NCBI GenBank assembly: GCA_015680685.1
Contig: MNCI01025366.1
Coordinates: forward strand, 245,455 to 309,454
Reading direction: 5' to 3'
Source of the DNA: Gnetum montanum
Taxonomy: Eukaryota > Streptophyta > Gnetopsida > Gnetales > Gnetaceae
DNA: 64,000 nt
Shown: in pieces, positions 33,301 to 45,495 of the stretch
How positions within the stretch are numbered: the first letter of the stretch is position 1
Layout: each line of letters starts with the position of its first letter
Position numbers and translations under genes: made by a program
The notes under the pieces: generated by a model
The model's input: only the letters and a program-made list of their open reading frames with translations
What the model was told of the DNA's origin: nothing
Databases searched by the model: none

Positions 33301-34444
33301 CATTACCATCCTAATGCAAAATGAAGGTGAAATTAGGCACATACTCATTTGGATGAGTATATACCACTTTGCATTCTTGAGGCACTGGCGGTTTAGTGTC
33401 ATCATGATATGAGAAGAAGACATTTTTCAATTACAATAAAATGTCAGTATGCTTAAAATATTATATTTATTTTGAGAATGATTTTAACCTTAGGGTTTAT
33501 CCAATGATGTTAATGATTTTCACTATGCTTAGATGGTGCATGTTTCAAACAAAAAGAGTCCCTAGCAATGGTGCTAATGATGAGTGGAGAATACCCCTAC
33601 ACTCAACCATAAAAATCACTAAGCATCCATGTGCAATTCGGTCAAATTCCATGGACTCTATGTCTTTTAGTACACTAGTCTCTAGGAAGTGAACGTGAAC
33701 TTTTCCCTAATTGTCATTCGTTGTCTTCCCAATTACACTTGTGATATGCAAAGGTGTGGTTAAGTGTAATTGAGGCATATGATTTTTATTATTTTTTATG
33801 TTTTATATGTTGGGTGCTTAAGATAAAGGAATAAGAAAATGAAGTAAATTAATTGCTAATTTAATCTAACTAATATCCAACTAATCCTAACATAAGCATT
33901 TGATCCCACTTTCTGTACACATCCTAAACATGTATAACATTGCTAGGTTATCAAATGTTAAGCATTACTAGGATTACCAAGTGTCATGTGCATGCTCAAA
34001 GTGATTGTACGTATGTGCTTAATTAATCACTACTTTATCTAGCTTAGTTTAGCCTAATTAATTATTTAATTACTTAAAACATTAAATAAAATTACTGAAA
34101 ACATTAAATACATGAAGAAAATATTTAATCTAGCCAAAGTGCTGCAAGGTTTATTAGAAAGCTTGTCTTTATTGCCACACACACTGTTGTGCTAAGGTAC
34201 AACAATGTTTAAATAAAGATTTGTACACTCAATAACTCTTGTTGCAAGCACTTGGGATATAGTTTAACTCTAGGGAAAAGGAACTGAAAAAGCTCCACTG
34301 CAACTATGACAAGACATGCCATAAATATGATGGGTGACTGTATATTTATTGGCGAAAATAAACACTACATCGATGGGGCCACGTTAACACATCAAATCAT
34401 GTGTTGACAGGGACCAATCGATGCAACCAATCCATGTTTCATCA
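33300..34444 (-). mobile_element. Athila-type fragment A: gag start, PBS and 5' LTR
   Basis: The LTR is 33578-34444 (867 bp; on the - strand it ends ...CCACTCATCA). Next to it, 33556-33577 reads on the - strand TTAGCACCATTGCTAGGGAC, resembling the tRNA-Asp type primer binding site TGGCGCC(G/A)TTGCCGGGGAC of Athila-group elements. A gag start follows at ATG 33423 (MSSSHIMMTLN...). The same block is found at 63265-64000. The fragment stops at the broken end of the Tat LTR, so only about 1.1 kb of the element is left. Confidence 0.75.
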
Positions 34445-36615
34445 GAAACTAATCTAATAGATTTGAATAGTCTTAGTAGATGTAAATAAAAATTCAAGTT
34501 TAGTAATAAGATATACAATTTTGCTAAATGATATAAACATGTAGATGTAATCTCCTATATAGATTTCTTGATCTAGCATACTACTACAATTATAAATGAT
34601 CAAAACATTACCAAAAAAGTTGCAAGAGGTATGAAAGCCTTATTTTTTAAAAAGAGAAAATGTAAAGAAAAGGGAATCTATTCTAGCTAAGGATATTCAA
34701 AAATGAATTTATCATGTCATTGTTTAAGAAACTATTCTTATGCATATGTTGTATAGGGTTCTTGGGTAATAAATAAATATTGGAAATAAATAAAAGAAAT
34801 TTAGGAGCTTTTCCTACTCCATGAATTCAAAGTAAAGAGATAGACATAATATTATATTATGTTTCCTAAAACAAAGATGATACCTTTAGAAGTGTAAACT
34901 ATTTGTTAGTTTATAGTCTACACTTATAATATTTCAAAATTTTCATTAGATAAATACTCCAAAAATGTGATGATAAAAATGTAAGAATGATTTCACAAGC
35001 AATGTTGATTATTTAACGAATGGAATATTCATGAGTAAATTCTTTTAGATTCTTGGCAACTTTGTAACTCTTAAAACAAGTTGATTAAAATTTTTTTGGA
35101 AAATGTATATATTTAAAAATATTTCTATTTGAATAATATAAGAGCATGACTTAATTCAAAGGCTAATAAATATAAAAAATTTAACGTTTTTGACATTGTG
35201 CTTACACATCAATTTATGCATTGATGCATATGTGTCAACATGCCTTATATAATTGCCTATATATATGCATGGGCCAAGGTATACTTATGGAATTTCAATA
35301 GCTAGATTCTTGCAGTTTCATTTCATAAATTATAGCAAGCAATGAGTATGTCCAGCATATGTTTGAGTTAGTTGACTGGAGTCATTGTTATATAATTGTC
35401 GAGATATAATTAAAGTGGATAAAATAAGAAGAATATATATAAACTACTTAATTTAGTTATCTATTTTTTAGTAAAAGCTTCACTACTTGAAGAAATATAT
35501 GTTAAAGTCCATTACTCATGGTAGGCCTATAACAAAGAAACAAAATTTGAAAATAGTTTCCTTAGGAATTTTCTATTCTCTCTACAATTGTAATGAAATA
35601 TATAATATTTCTTCAAATATAACATTTGATAAGAAAGAAGATGTTTAATGAAAATATATTCTAAAAGTAAGTTAATTTAATATGATAAAGAATATAATAA
35701 TAATAACCATAATCATAGAAATTAATGTAATTATCAACTTCAACATATGTAGTTTAAGTTAAGAGATGTATAATTATAAATAGTTTGCATAATATAATTA
35801 AACAATTATTATGAGTTAATACAGAGGTGTGCTTGTTAGTGTATGATTGTGCCCTTAGTTCTAAGATAAATGAGGTTTACTTCATAGCCTTTTACATGAT
35901 TTCAACATACACCATAAATGTGTCTATCTACAATTCAAAATGACTTGTATAATAAGAATTGTATATTAATATAGTTGGACTTTGTGATTTCTATGTTTTA
36001 TTTACTATTTATCTTTTTTTATTTCTTGTTTAATCTTATCCTTAACCATCATGTATTGACATTGTAGTTTGATACTACATATGGCACTATTAATAAGATT
36101 TATCATTAACTATTAGAATGGACAAAATTTTTTGATCTTTTGATTTGTAATAACCTTGCTAGATTTCCTTAATCTTCATCATTTCCTTTCACAAGAACTC
36201 AAGGAAACTCTTGCATTGATTTGCTTTTGTGTTCTTATGAAGATATTAATTTTATTAAGGAGTTGAAAGTTGGAGAAGATTTAGTAGTCTTTCCATCATC
36301 ATGTACAGTTTTTGTTGCAAATTCAAATTGTTTCTTAGAAAACAAAAAATAAAAATAGAAAAAAATTTAGTATAGACTCAACCCTGAAGTCAAAGAAAAA
36401 TATGTGAATATAACATATAACAAATAGACTCTTGAATGATGGCATGAGAAGATTGAACAAATTTTACTTACACTAGCTAAGCAAGTTGTGCATTCATAAC
36501 AACAAGGTACTTAGAAGACTTGGTTTGGTGAGTATTATGTGATGGCCAGATAGAATATTAAGAATTTAAATAAGATTCATAGATAAAGTTTAGTTAAGGC
36601 ATATAAAAGCTTGAT
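34445..36615. other. AT-rich stretch without recognised features
   Basis: No frame above 60 codons, no repeat I can relate to other parts of the window, and no RNA gene seen. It is much richer in AT than the retroelement block to its left and may be ordinary intergenic DNA or a very old repeat. Confidence 0.5.
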
Positions 36616-36983
36616 TAGAACTTAGATAGTTTTGGTAATGTTTTCATCGTAAAGCCTCTTCATCATTTAAGATATTTACTTATTTTTTAATAAGCTATTT
36701 ATAAGAGAGGATGATAACTTCACTATTATTGTATAGTAAGCACCTCTCCAATTTACTTTTGAGAAAGTCATAGATGGTATTAAAAAGTTAGCATCTAGCA
36801 AAGCTGTAGATCTAGATGGTTTATATACATAATTATTAAAGTGGGTAGGATCTACTATTCATAGAAAAATTTGACATAAATTAAATTCAGCAATGGAGAA
36901 AGGATTAAATCAACATTGGAAAACTAGTAAAGTTATATTCTTATATAAAAAGGGAAGTAAAAATAATTTAAAAAATTATTGAA

Positions 36984-36984
36984 N
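36984..36984. other. Single N at an exact 44-bp direct duplication (assembly artefact)
   Basis: The 44 bases before the N (from about 36940) are repeated without a difference after it (to about 37028). The paralogous LINE at about 42712-42755 has the sequence only once. A one-N join between two overlapping contig ends explains this best. Confidence 0.85.
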
Positions 36985-37492
36985 CTTATATAAAAAGGGA
37001 AGTAAAAATAATTTAAAAAATTATTGAATGATCATTGTAAATAATATTTTTGCTTAGTTATTGGCCACTTTGCTAGAAAAGAGAATAAGTTCTTGGGCTG
37101 AAAGGAACTAGGTCAGGACATGGTGTCAAGTAGGTTTTAGATAAAATCACTTCACTATTGATCACTTAGTTACTCTTAGACACTACATAGAGTTTACAAA
37201 ATTGCCTACTTAAAAAATATTTTATTATTTTATGGATTTTGCAAAAGCATATGATTTAGTAATTTGTACAAAACTATGGTTGCACTTGCATAAAATTAGC
37301 CTCTCTTTAAATTTCAAAGTAATAACTTAAAGATTTTATGAGGAAGTGATTATTAAAATTAAAGACCATAATTCAAAGAAAAAATTTTAATTCTAAGAAA
37401 AAATGGAGTTAAACAAGGTTGTCCACTTTCTCCAACTCTCTTTGGTATGTTTATTAATGAAATGTAGGAATGGTTGTGCAATGGGCTAGATA

Positions 37493-38159
37493 GTCATATT
37501 ATCAAAACTGGATCCTAAGTAGTGAATCTTTTTTTTATATGTAGATGATGTTGCCTTGATCTCCACTACTATAGAAGGTCAAGCTTGCATATCTCAAGGC
37601 AAGATAAATTCTTTAAAGTAGTTCTTGAGAAATTGTGAGATTGTGGTTGGTATTTTTAAGAGATGAAATAGTTGAAAAATAGAATATCTCTTAGGAGGAT
37701 GTGCAACAAAATCCTAAACACATTTGCCAACTAGTCAGTAACATAGATGTGGAAGGTAAAAGAATTTTATTTGCACTATATTACATCTAATAAACTAGAT
37801 GTAGAAGCTCACTATCTCTCAGCTANGTCATATTATCAAAACTGGATCCTAAGTAGTGAATCTTTTTTTTATATGTAGATGATGTTGCCTTGATCTCCAC
37901 TACTATAGAAGGTCAAGCTTGCATATCTCAAGGCAAGATAAATTCTTTAAAGTAGTTCTTGAGAAATTGTGAGATTGTGGTTGGTATTTTTAAGAGATGA
38001 AATAGTTGAAAAATAGAATATCTCTTAGGAGGATGTGCAACAAAATCCTAAACACATTTGCCAACTAGTCAGTAACATAGATGTGGAAGGTAAAAGAATT
38101 TTATTTGCACTATATTACATCTAATAAACTAGATGTAGAAGCTCACTATCTCTCAGCTA
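37493..38159. other. Exact 333-bp duplication around a single N (assembly artefact)
   Basis: 37493-37825 and 37827-38159 are identical, with N at 37826. The homologous LINE copy at about 43216-43560 is single. In a region where all true duplicates differ by many bases, identity plus a single N points to two overlapping contigs placed end to end. The real locus is probably 334 bp shorter. Confidence 0.88.
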
Positions 38160-38559
38160 CTATTTTAATCAAGTATCAAAATTCTATCAACAAGTTTCAC
38201 TTAAGTTCTCATTATCTTAGAATTGGGAGTAGAAGATGGATCCAACTCCCTTGAGAAGAGTACATTTCTAGGTTGTGTAGATTAGGAGCCCTTAAAGATG
38301 AGTTACATGTGTTTCTTTCTTGTGTTGTGACTACCCATTTGAGATGGGGTTATAATGTTATAGGAAAACACTTGTATGATTTATTTTTGATATTCATATT
38401 AGTGCTTGGTTAATTTATAGAGTTTATCTTTGTTTTTCATAAAAATGTAATACCTATCCAATGCATCCTATAGATGTTTGGATGTAATAAAGCTTCATTT
38501 CATTTCAATAATGAAACCTTTGACCAATTGCTTTATTTCATTTCAATAATTAAAAAAAA

Positions 38560-39712
38560 GACCTTTTAACAAAAATTATCATTCAATATGACTAAAAATC
38601 TTAAAATTTAATCCTCCTAAACTAACCTACCACCCATGTGCTACATGGATGCTCCTTATATTAATAATATCCTAATCTGCCTTGTTGGATGGTGTTCTTT
38701 CCTATTTTCTTCTCATCAATCATCCTTAATGAGTAAAATGGATTAGAGACACTAGGATCTTTGTTGATTTAAATATAATACTTCTACTTAAGTTGTTGCT
38801 ACAAAAAGCACTTTTGTACATGGTTTTAGTGCAAAGTTCCAAACATGGCAAACTCAAAATAGTTCTTGTTGGAATGGTTACTTCACATGTGGTAGAGTCC
38901 ATCACAAGTAGTCAAGAGAGAGAATGTAGAATGCTACTTGGAAGTAGCAGAAACTGACATCATTTTTCTAGAGCCATACCAAAGGGTCCCTGGATGGAAA
39001 ACTATAAATCAACTCACCTTTGTTCAAATCGATGTTAGAAAATGAACATGTATTACATCCCATGACTGCTTAACATCATCTTAATCATTCATTTTTAATT
39101 AATGTGGATTGACTTATAACTTGATTTAGTATGTTAATGCATGAATGGTGATCTTTGGATGTATCCTAACCTTTCAAATTTTGAATAAATGTGGATCATT
39201 TTATGATTTGCTCTAGAACGTTAATGCATGAATACGATTGATTAGCCATGATGGTCCTTTGGTGCATGTCATCATACACATAAACATGGTTATGTAAAAG
39301 TTAAACAAATGTAGAAATCTTGTACGTCATTTCTCTACAACCATAACAGAGGGCCCCTAGGACATTAATGCATGAATACAATTGATTAGCCATACTAGAG
39401 GGCCCCTAGGATGTTAATGCATGAATATGATTAATTAGCCATGGTGGTCTTTGGATGCTTGCCATTATACACATAGGCATGGCTATGTAAAAGTAAAGGA
39501 AATGTGGAAATCTTGTACCATGCATAACTAGTAAGCCAACAAAAAGTAAATAGAACATGAATTCTTTCATCAATCCTTTGCTAAAGGCTTGGGGTTGGGA
39601 TTTAGAGGCTATATATATATATATATAGCGCAGATAAATAGGATGCATCCAGTAGTAGTACTCCAGACTATGAAGGTGCAAAAGAATTGCAATGGAGGAA
39701 TGCAGGATTACA
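38560..39712 (+). promoter_or_regulatory. Upstream region of ankyrin pseudogene 1, with repeated modules
   Basis: Homologous to 43930-44985. A module of about 120-200 bp containing GTTAATGCATGAATACGATT ... ACACATAGGCATGG ... CTATGTAAAAGTCAAA occurs two to three times (about 39210-39480; in unit 2 about 44570-44820). TGACGTCATTTTTCTAGAGCC (44337-44357) and CTATAAATGAAC (44381) in unit 2 look like an ACGT element and a TATA box, but they are 600 bp from the ATG. Unit 1 has an (AT)n tract at 39610-39628 in the leader that unit 2 lacks. Confidence 0.35.
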
Positions 39713-39931
39713 ATGGCTAAACTATTTGCTTGCTCATGTTGTTATTGCTGAATTAGTTCTAAAAGCCATCATTAAATACTTGCTTCTAAAGGCCTTGGAT
39801 GAAGAGGTATATGCAGCATGCTTCCAAGACAAAGATGTTACACTTATCACATGTCACCTGCTATGTTACTGCAAACCACCTAGCGATGCGAACTTTGTGG
39901 ATGCTATTTTAGATTGGCATGGTAAGAATTA
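39713..39931 (+). pseudogene. Ankyrin-repeat gene first exon, broken copy 1
   Basis: The ATG at 39713 has the same context as the better copy (TGCAATGGCTAAACTA). After a frameshift the product resembles the N-terminus at 46416 (NYxxxxxVxAxLVLKAIIKYLLLKALDEEV). A block equivalent to the first ankyrin repeat is mostly deleted, leaving CYCKPPSDANFVDAILD. The sequence ends at TGGCATG|GTAAGA, a possible splice donor or simply the end of homology. Contains the uninterrupted site ATGAAGAG (39799-39806) that is split by an insertion in copy 2. Confidence 0.6.
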
Positions 39932-39935
39932 TATG

Positions 39936-40340
39936 GAAGATACAAAGTCATCACGATCACGATCCATAATGTATAGTTATATTAATGGATGAATGGTACC
40001 GTCATTCTTAATAAAGCTCATTTTATCTCTCTATTTTTGTGATGACAATGGAAAGGAAGATAAAAAATCATCATAATCCATAATACATAGGTGCATTAAA
40101 TGATAGATGTTACCATAGATTTTTATAGACTCATTTTATTTATCTTTTCATGAGAGTAAATTTGATTGAAAATACAAAGTCATCACAATGCATAATGTAA
40201 GTTCATTTTTCTATCTATTTTTCATGATAGCAAATTTTGTAAGAGATGTAAAGTTGTTAGAATCTATAACATCATTAAATGATACATTATACCATAGATC
40301 TATTTTTGTGATGGCAAATTTTGTGGAAGATACAAAGTTG
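39936..40340. repeat. Degenerate tandem repeat behind ankyrin pseudogene 1
   Basis: Four to five units of about 80-115 bp with the core GGAAGATACAAAGTCATCACAATCCATAATGCATAG...CATTTTATCTATCTATTTTTGTGATGGCAAATTTTGTG. Fewer units follow copy 2 (45500-45740), and loose matches occur up to 46290. Probably intronic. Confidence 0.6.
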
Positions 40341-40409
40341 ATGCACAAAAACAATGAATGCAGGAATTCATTCATTAATAGTAGGAGCATATTTTTAGGG
40401 TAAACACTA

Positions 40410-42384
40410 AGTTAAGAAATTTGGCTATGGAGAATTGAAATCTATCTATGGAGGAAGTCCGAGCCTTACGCTAGAAGTTTACCATTGAGATCACCAGCTA
40501 GAAGAATGAGGCTATTAAGTTTAAAAGAGTTACAAATCACTATAGAGACCAGGTTGGCTTGCAGAAGGAGGTAAATGAGAAACATATTCAAATGGCTAAG
40601 GCAAAAGTAAACAAAGCCCTCTAGTAACTCTAGTAAGAAAGAGAAGTGTGGTAGCTCATCATTGATGGGATTGATGCCTATAACAAAGTAGAGATTTTCC
40701 TAAAGGAGTTGAAGGTTGAAGAAATAATAGAATACATGGAATTGCTAATCTCCACTATGCAAACTTGGCAATGTTGACTACTGGATGCCTACGGTCAAAA
40801 TTGGAAAAATAAGTGGCTAGCTCATACTTGTTCTACTAGGTTGAGTTCAAGCACCATAAAGACACCAAGCAAAAACTTGAGACAATAAATGTTGAACTTA
40901 AAGTTCTTAGGGCATGATTCACAGATCAATGATCAACTGTTGAGAACTTGGCCAAGAGAATGAATGATTACTAGGAGCTGAAAGACACAATTAAGGCGTT
41001 TGACATTGAGCACAAATAATTTGCTACCTAGTTCATTAATGCTAAGGAGCTATTTCCAACAATTCCCATCCGTAGGATATGCCTATTCTTGCCCACATTG
41101 GCGAAGCTACGTGGACGGTGCACGATCTTAGAAGTAAGGAGAAGAAAATGAAGGCATTGCTAGATACCTTTCGCCTTTTGCCAGAAGTTGCAGTAGTAGT
41201 AGGACAACCACAACCACCTCATCCATCGCACATGCCTGAAGTCGATGAAGGTCCCTTAGAACCTCAGGAGCTACCACCATTTGGGATTGTCTAACCTTCT
41301 CTACCAACTTCATGCCATCAAAGGAAGTGTCGTCCAATTTTGAACACTATAATTTTATGTCATGAACACTGCAATTTTTGTAATGTGTTGATCTGTACAC
41401 TCGGAACTTAGGTTTATCAAGTTAGTTTGTTTTTGTTTTGTTAAGAGTTAATCAATAATCCCATACCTTTCCAATTTTGTAAAGAAAATTGAGGACGAGT
41501 TTTCATTCAATCATGGGGGTATGATGGGTCTCATTGACACAACCCTGTTAATTAGACCTTATCGATGCAACCTCATTGATGCATTGTTTACTGTGTCGAT
41601 GTGGCCTCATTGACATAGGGTCCATTTTTTTGCTATAAATACATGCTCACTAGCCACATTTATGGCATCAAATTCATAGTAGTAGCAAAGTTCTTGTAGT
41701 TTGTCTATTTGAAAGTTAGAATATTTTTCTTGAGTGCTCGCAGCAGGAGTCATTGTGTGTATGGATCTTTATTCGAGCATTATTGTACCTGAGCATGATA
41801 ATGTGTACAGCAATAAAGATGAGCTTCTTGATAAACCTTGTAGCATTTGGAATAGTTTAGATATTTATTCATGCATTCAATGTTTTCAATTATTTAATTA
41901 ATGTTTTTCAGTAATTAAACGAGATAAGCTAGATAGATTAATTACACAAGTACAGCTGCTTTGAGCGTAACATGCATATGCTTGATAATCCCAGCAATGT
42001 TATTACTTGGTGTGCCTAGTAGCATAGCACTGGGTAACCTAGTAGTGGATACGTGGGTTCAGGATGTGTACAAAGAGTAGGACTAGATGCTTATATTAGG
42101 ACTACTTAGAGACTAGTTAATTAGTTAATCCAATTACTTTATCTCTCTTTAAACACCAAAACCATAAAACATAAAATGATAAAAATCATATGCCTCGATT
42201 ACACTTACCATACCTTTGTACTTCACTAGTGTAATTGGGAAGACAATGAATGACCTCAAGGCAAGATTCACTTCCTAGAAGACTAGTGCACCAAAAACTA
42301 TAAAGTCCATAGAGTTTGACTGGATCATGCATGGACACTTTGTGATTCATATGGTTGGGTGTAGGGGTACCTCGCCACTCATCA
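40410..42384 (+). mobile_element. Athila-type fragment B: end of extra ORF and 3' LTR
   Basis: From left to right: C-terminal part of the extra ORF (about 40430-41294), a spacer, the polypurine tract ATCATGGGGGTA (41510-41521), and the LTR 41522-42384 (863 bp, TGATGGGT...CACTCATCA). The orientation is opposite to the element at 48305-64000. It is 5' truncated at about 40410 and lies between the two segmental duplication units. Confidence 0.75.
40430..41294 (+). pseudogene. C-terminal part of the Athila extra ORF, fragment B
   Basis: Same protein as 49432-52241 (-). FKRVTNHYRDQVGLQKEVNE and YNKVEIFLKELKVEEIIEYME are in a region predicted to be alpha-helical or coiled coil. The tail has PILAHIGEATWTVHDLRSKE and a proline-rich end (QPQPPHPSHMPEVDEGP) finishing in PPFGIV and TAA at 41294. 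Three or more stops lie in the helical part. Confidence 0.65.
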
Positions 42385-42479
42385 AACCTAGATAGTTTTG
42401 ATAATGTTTTCATCATAAAGCCTCTTCATCATTTAAGATATTTACTTTATTTTTAATAAGCTCTTTATAAGAGAAGATG

Positions 42480-43920
42480 ATAAGTTTACTATTATTGTAT
42501 AGTAAGCACCTCTCCAATTTACTTTTGAGGAAGTCATAGAGGGTATTAAAAAGCTAGCATCTAGCAAAGTTGTAGATCTAGATGGTTTATATACAGAATT
42601 ATTAAAGTGGGTAGGATCTATTGTTCATAGAAAAATTTGACATAAATTAAATTCAACAATGGAGCAAGGATTAAATCAACATTGGAAAGCTAGTAAATTT
42701 ATCTTCTTATATAAAAAAGGAGGTAAAAATAATTTAAACAATTATTGAATGATCACTGTAAATAATATTTTTGCTTAGTTATTGGCCACTTTGTTAGAAA
42801 AGAAAATAAGTTCTTGGGCTAAGAGTAACTAGGTTAGGACATGGTGTCAAGTAGGTTTTAGATAAAATCACTCCACTATTGATCACTTAGTTACTCTTAG
42901 ACACTACATAGAGTTTGCAAAATTGCCTAATAAAATTTTTTTATTGTTTTGTAAATTTTGCAGAAGCATATGATTTAGTGATTTGTACAAAACTATGGTT
43001 GCATTTGCATAAAATTAGCCTCCCTTTAGATTTGAATGTAATAACTTAAAGATTATATGAGGAAGTGATTATTAAAATTATAGATAGTAATTCAAAGAAA
43101 TAAATTTCAATTCTAAGAAAAATTGGAGTTAAACAAGGTTGTCCACTTTCTCAAACTCTCTTTGATATGTTTATTAATGAAATGTAGGAATGGTTGTGCA
43201 ATGGGCTAGATGGTCATGTTTTCAAAATTGGATCCTAAGTAGTCAATCTTTTTTTATATGTAGATGATGTTGTCATGATCTCCACTATTGTAGAAGGTCA
43301 AGCTTGCATATCTCAAGGTAAGACAAATTCTTTAAAGTAGTTCTTGAGAATTTGCGAGATTGTGGTTGGTATTTTTAAGAGATGCAATAGTTGAAAAAAT
43401 AGAATATCTCTTGGGAGGATGTGCAACAAAATCCTAAACACATTTGTCAACTAGTGATTAACATAGATGTGGTTTAATGTGGAAGGCAAGAAACAATTTT
43501 ATTTGCACTATATTAGATCTAATGAACTAGATGTAGAAGCTCACTATCTCTTAGCTGCTATTTCAATCAAGTATCAAAATGGTATCAACAAGTTTCACTT
43601 AAGTTCTCATTATCTTAGAATTGGAAGTAGAAGATGGATCCAACTCCCTTGAGAAGAGTACATTTCTAGGTTGTGTAGATTAGGAGCCCTTAAAGATGAG
43701 TTACATTTGTTTTTTTCTTATATTGTGGCCACCAATTTGAGATAGGGTTATAATGTTATAGGAAAAAACTTATATGATTTATTTTTGATAACCATATTAG
43801 TGCTTTGTTAATTTATAGAGTCTATTTTTATTTTTTATAAAAACATAATACCTATTCAATACATCCTATAGATCTTTGGATGTAATAAAACTTCATTTCA
43901 TTTCAATAATGAAACCTTTG
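42480..43920 (+). pseudogene. LINE reverse transcriptase fragment, copy 2
   Basis: Same blocks as copy 1: LASSKVVDLDGLYT near 42556-42597, TIDHLVTLRH, AEAYDLV, GVKQGCPLS (43130-43155) and YVDDV (43257-43272). The C-terminus is open from 43467: NVEGKKQFYLHYIRSNELDVEAHYLL, HYLRIGSRRWIQLP. It ends near 43900 in TAATAAAACTTCATTTCATTTC. Because it has no artefactual duplications, it is the better reference for this LINE. Confidence 0.7.
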
Positions 43921-44985
43921 ACTAATTGCTTCATTTCATTTCAAGGATGAAACAAAGGACCTTTAACAAACGTTACCATTCAATATGACTAAGAATCTTA
44001 AAATTTAACCCTCTTAACCTAACCTACCACCCATGTGCTACATGGATGCTCCTGATAATCAATAATATCCTAATATGCCTTGCTGGATGATGTCCTTTCC
44101 TGTTTGCTTCTGTCAGTCATCCTTAATGAGTAAAATGGATTAGAGACCCCAGGATCTTCGTTAATTTACATATAATACTTCTACTTAGAGAAAAGCACTC
44201 GTGTACACGGTTTTGATGCAAAGTTCCAAACATGGCAGACTCGAACTAATTGATTCACGCGTGGCAGAGTCCACCACAAGCGGTCAAGAGAGAGAATGTA
44301 GAATGCTACTTGGAAGCACCGGAAACTGACGTCATTTTTCTAGAGCCATAACAGAGGGACTCCGGACGCAAAACTATAAATGAACTCAATTTACCCTGGG
44401 TCAAATCGGTCGTTGGGAGACGAAGTATTATGTATTACATCCCATGATTACTTCGTTCATTTTGAGTCCATATGGATCGACTTGTTAATCCATGAATGGT
44501 GGTGATCTTTGGATGTATCCTAACCTTTCATTTTGAACAATTGTGGATCAATTTATGATTTGCACCTCAACGTTAATGCATGAACAGGATTGATTAGCCA
44601 TGATGTTATTCAGGTGCATGCCATTATACACATAGGCATGGTTATGTAAAAGTCAAACAAATGTGAAAATTTTGTACGTCATTTCTCTACAGCCACAGCC
44701 ATAACAGAGGGCCCCTGGGACGTTAATGCATGAATACGATAGATTAGCCATGGTGGTCTTTAGATGCCTGCCATTATACACATAGGCATGGCTATGTAAA
44801 AGTCAAAGAAATGTGTAAATCTACCCAGTAAGCCGACGAAAAGTAAATAGAACATGAATTCTTCCATCAAACCTTTACTAAAAGGCCTGGGGCTGGGATT
44901 AGGAGGCAGACAAACAGGATGCATCCAGTAGTACTCCAGACTATGAAGGTGCAAAAGAATTGCAACGGAGGAATGCAGGATCGCA

Positions 44986-45495
44986 ATGTCTAAACTATTC
45001 GCTCGCTCGTGGTGTTGCTGCTGAATTAGTTCTAAAAGCCATCCTTAAACACTTGCTTTTAAAGGCCTTGGATGAAGAGCTATGCATCAAATGAATCCAA
45101 TTCTTGGAAGTGAGAGGAATCGAGGATTCACGATTCAATTGGCTTTTGGCTTTTGGGTGTGCAAGCATATGCAAAGACCGGGACGTGGGGATGTGACTTA
45201 CAAAATAATAAAATATTTAAATCAAATATTTTTTAAATTTTTTTCACATTTACTACTGTTAATCATTATTTTTCTGGAGAGAATCTCTTACACCCTTCTC
45301 TTCGTGGTCCGGCTTCCAAAACATACCGTTCGTAAAAATTTACGGGATTCCCAAATCTCCGACACATAGATGAAGAGGTATATGCAGCATGCTTCCAAAA
45401 CAAAGATGTTACACTTCTCACATGTCACCGGCTGTGTTACTGCAAACCACCCAGCAACGTGAACTTTGTGGATGCTATTTAGATTGGCGTGGTAA
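44986..45495 (+). pseudogene. Ankyrin-repeat gene first exon, broken copy 2
   Basis: ATG at 44986 (GCAATGTCTAAACTATTC). Closely similar to copy 1, with the same internal deletion of the first ankyrin repeat (CNVNFVDAI.. equivalent) and the same frameshift. It is split by the insertion 45080-45369 and resumes at ATGAAGAGGTATATGCAGC. No product possible. Confidence 0.6.
45080..45369. mobile_element. 290-bp hAT-like non-autonomous insertion
   Basis: Flanked by a perfect 8-bp direct repeat ATGAAGAG (45072-45079 and 45370-45377). Ends CTATGCATC...GACACATAG form a short terminal inverted repeat (7 of 9 positions). The paralogous site at 39799 has ATGAAGAG once and no insertion. An 8-bp target duplication is typical of hAT transposons. 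No coding capacity, so it is a MITE-like element. Confidence 0.75.

Larger units (their letters stand above)
36720..38540 (+). pseudogene. LINE reverse transcriptase fragment, copy 1
   Basis: Recognisable blocks: IKKLASSKAVDLDGL (LINE: IxxLxxGKAPGPDG), LLEKRISSWAERN, QVGFR*NHFTIDHLVTLRH (QAGFRxGxSTxDH), YFMDFAKAYDLV (domain A), and on a shifted frame GVKQGCPLSPTLFGMFINEM and YVDDVALIS (domains B-C). A C-terminal region reads HYLRIGSRRWIQLP..EYISRLCRLGALKDELHVFLSC, like the cysteine/histidine end of plant LINEs. It finishes near GTAATAAAGCTTCATTTCATTTC. The endonuclease domain is not present. Copy 1 also contains the two assembly duplications noted separately, which lengthen it by about 380 bp. 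Confidence 0.7.
36616..40340 (+). repeat. Segmental duplication, unit 1 (LINE + ankyrin pseudogene)
   Basis: Homologous to 42385-45690. The start (TTAGATAGTTTTGGTAATGTTTTCATC) corresponds to 42390. The end corresponds to TTTTGTGATGGCAAATTTTGTG near 40310 and 45645. Order inside the unit: LINE RT fragment, promoter-like repeats, ankyrin first exon, intron-type repeats. Unit 2 begins directly behind an Athila LTR. Confidence 0.8.
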
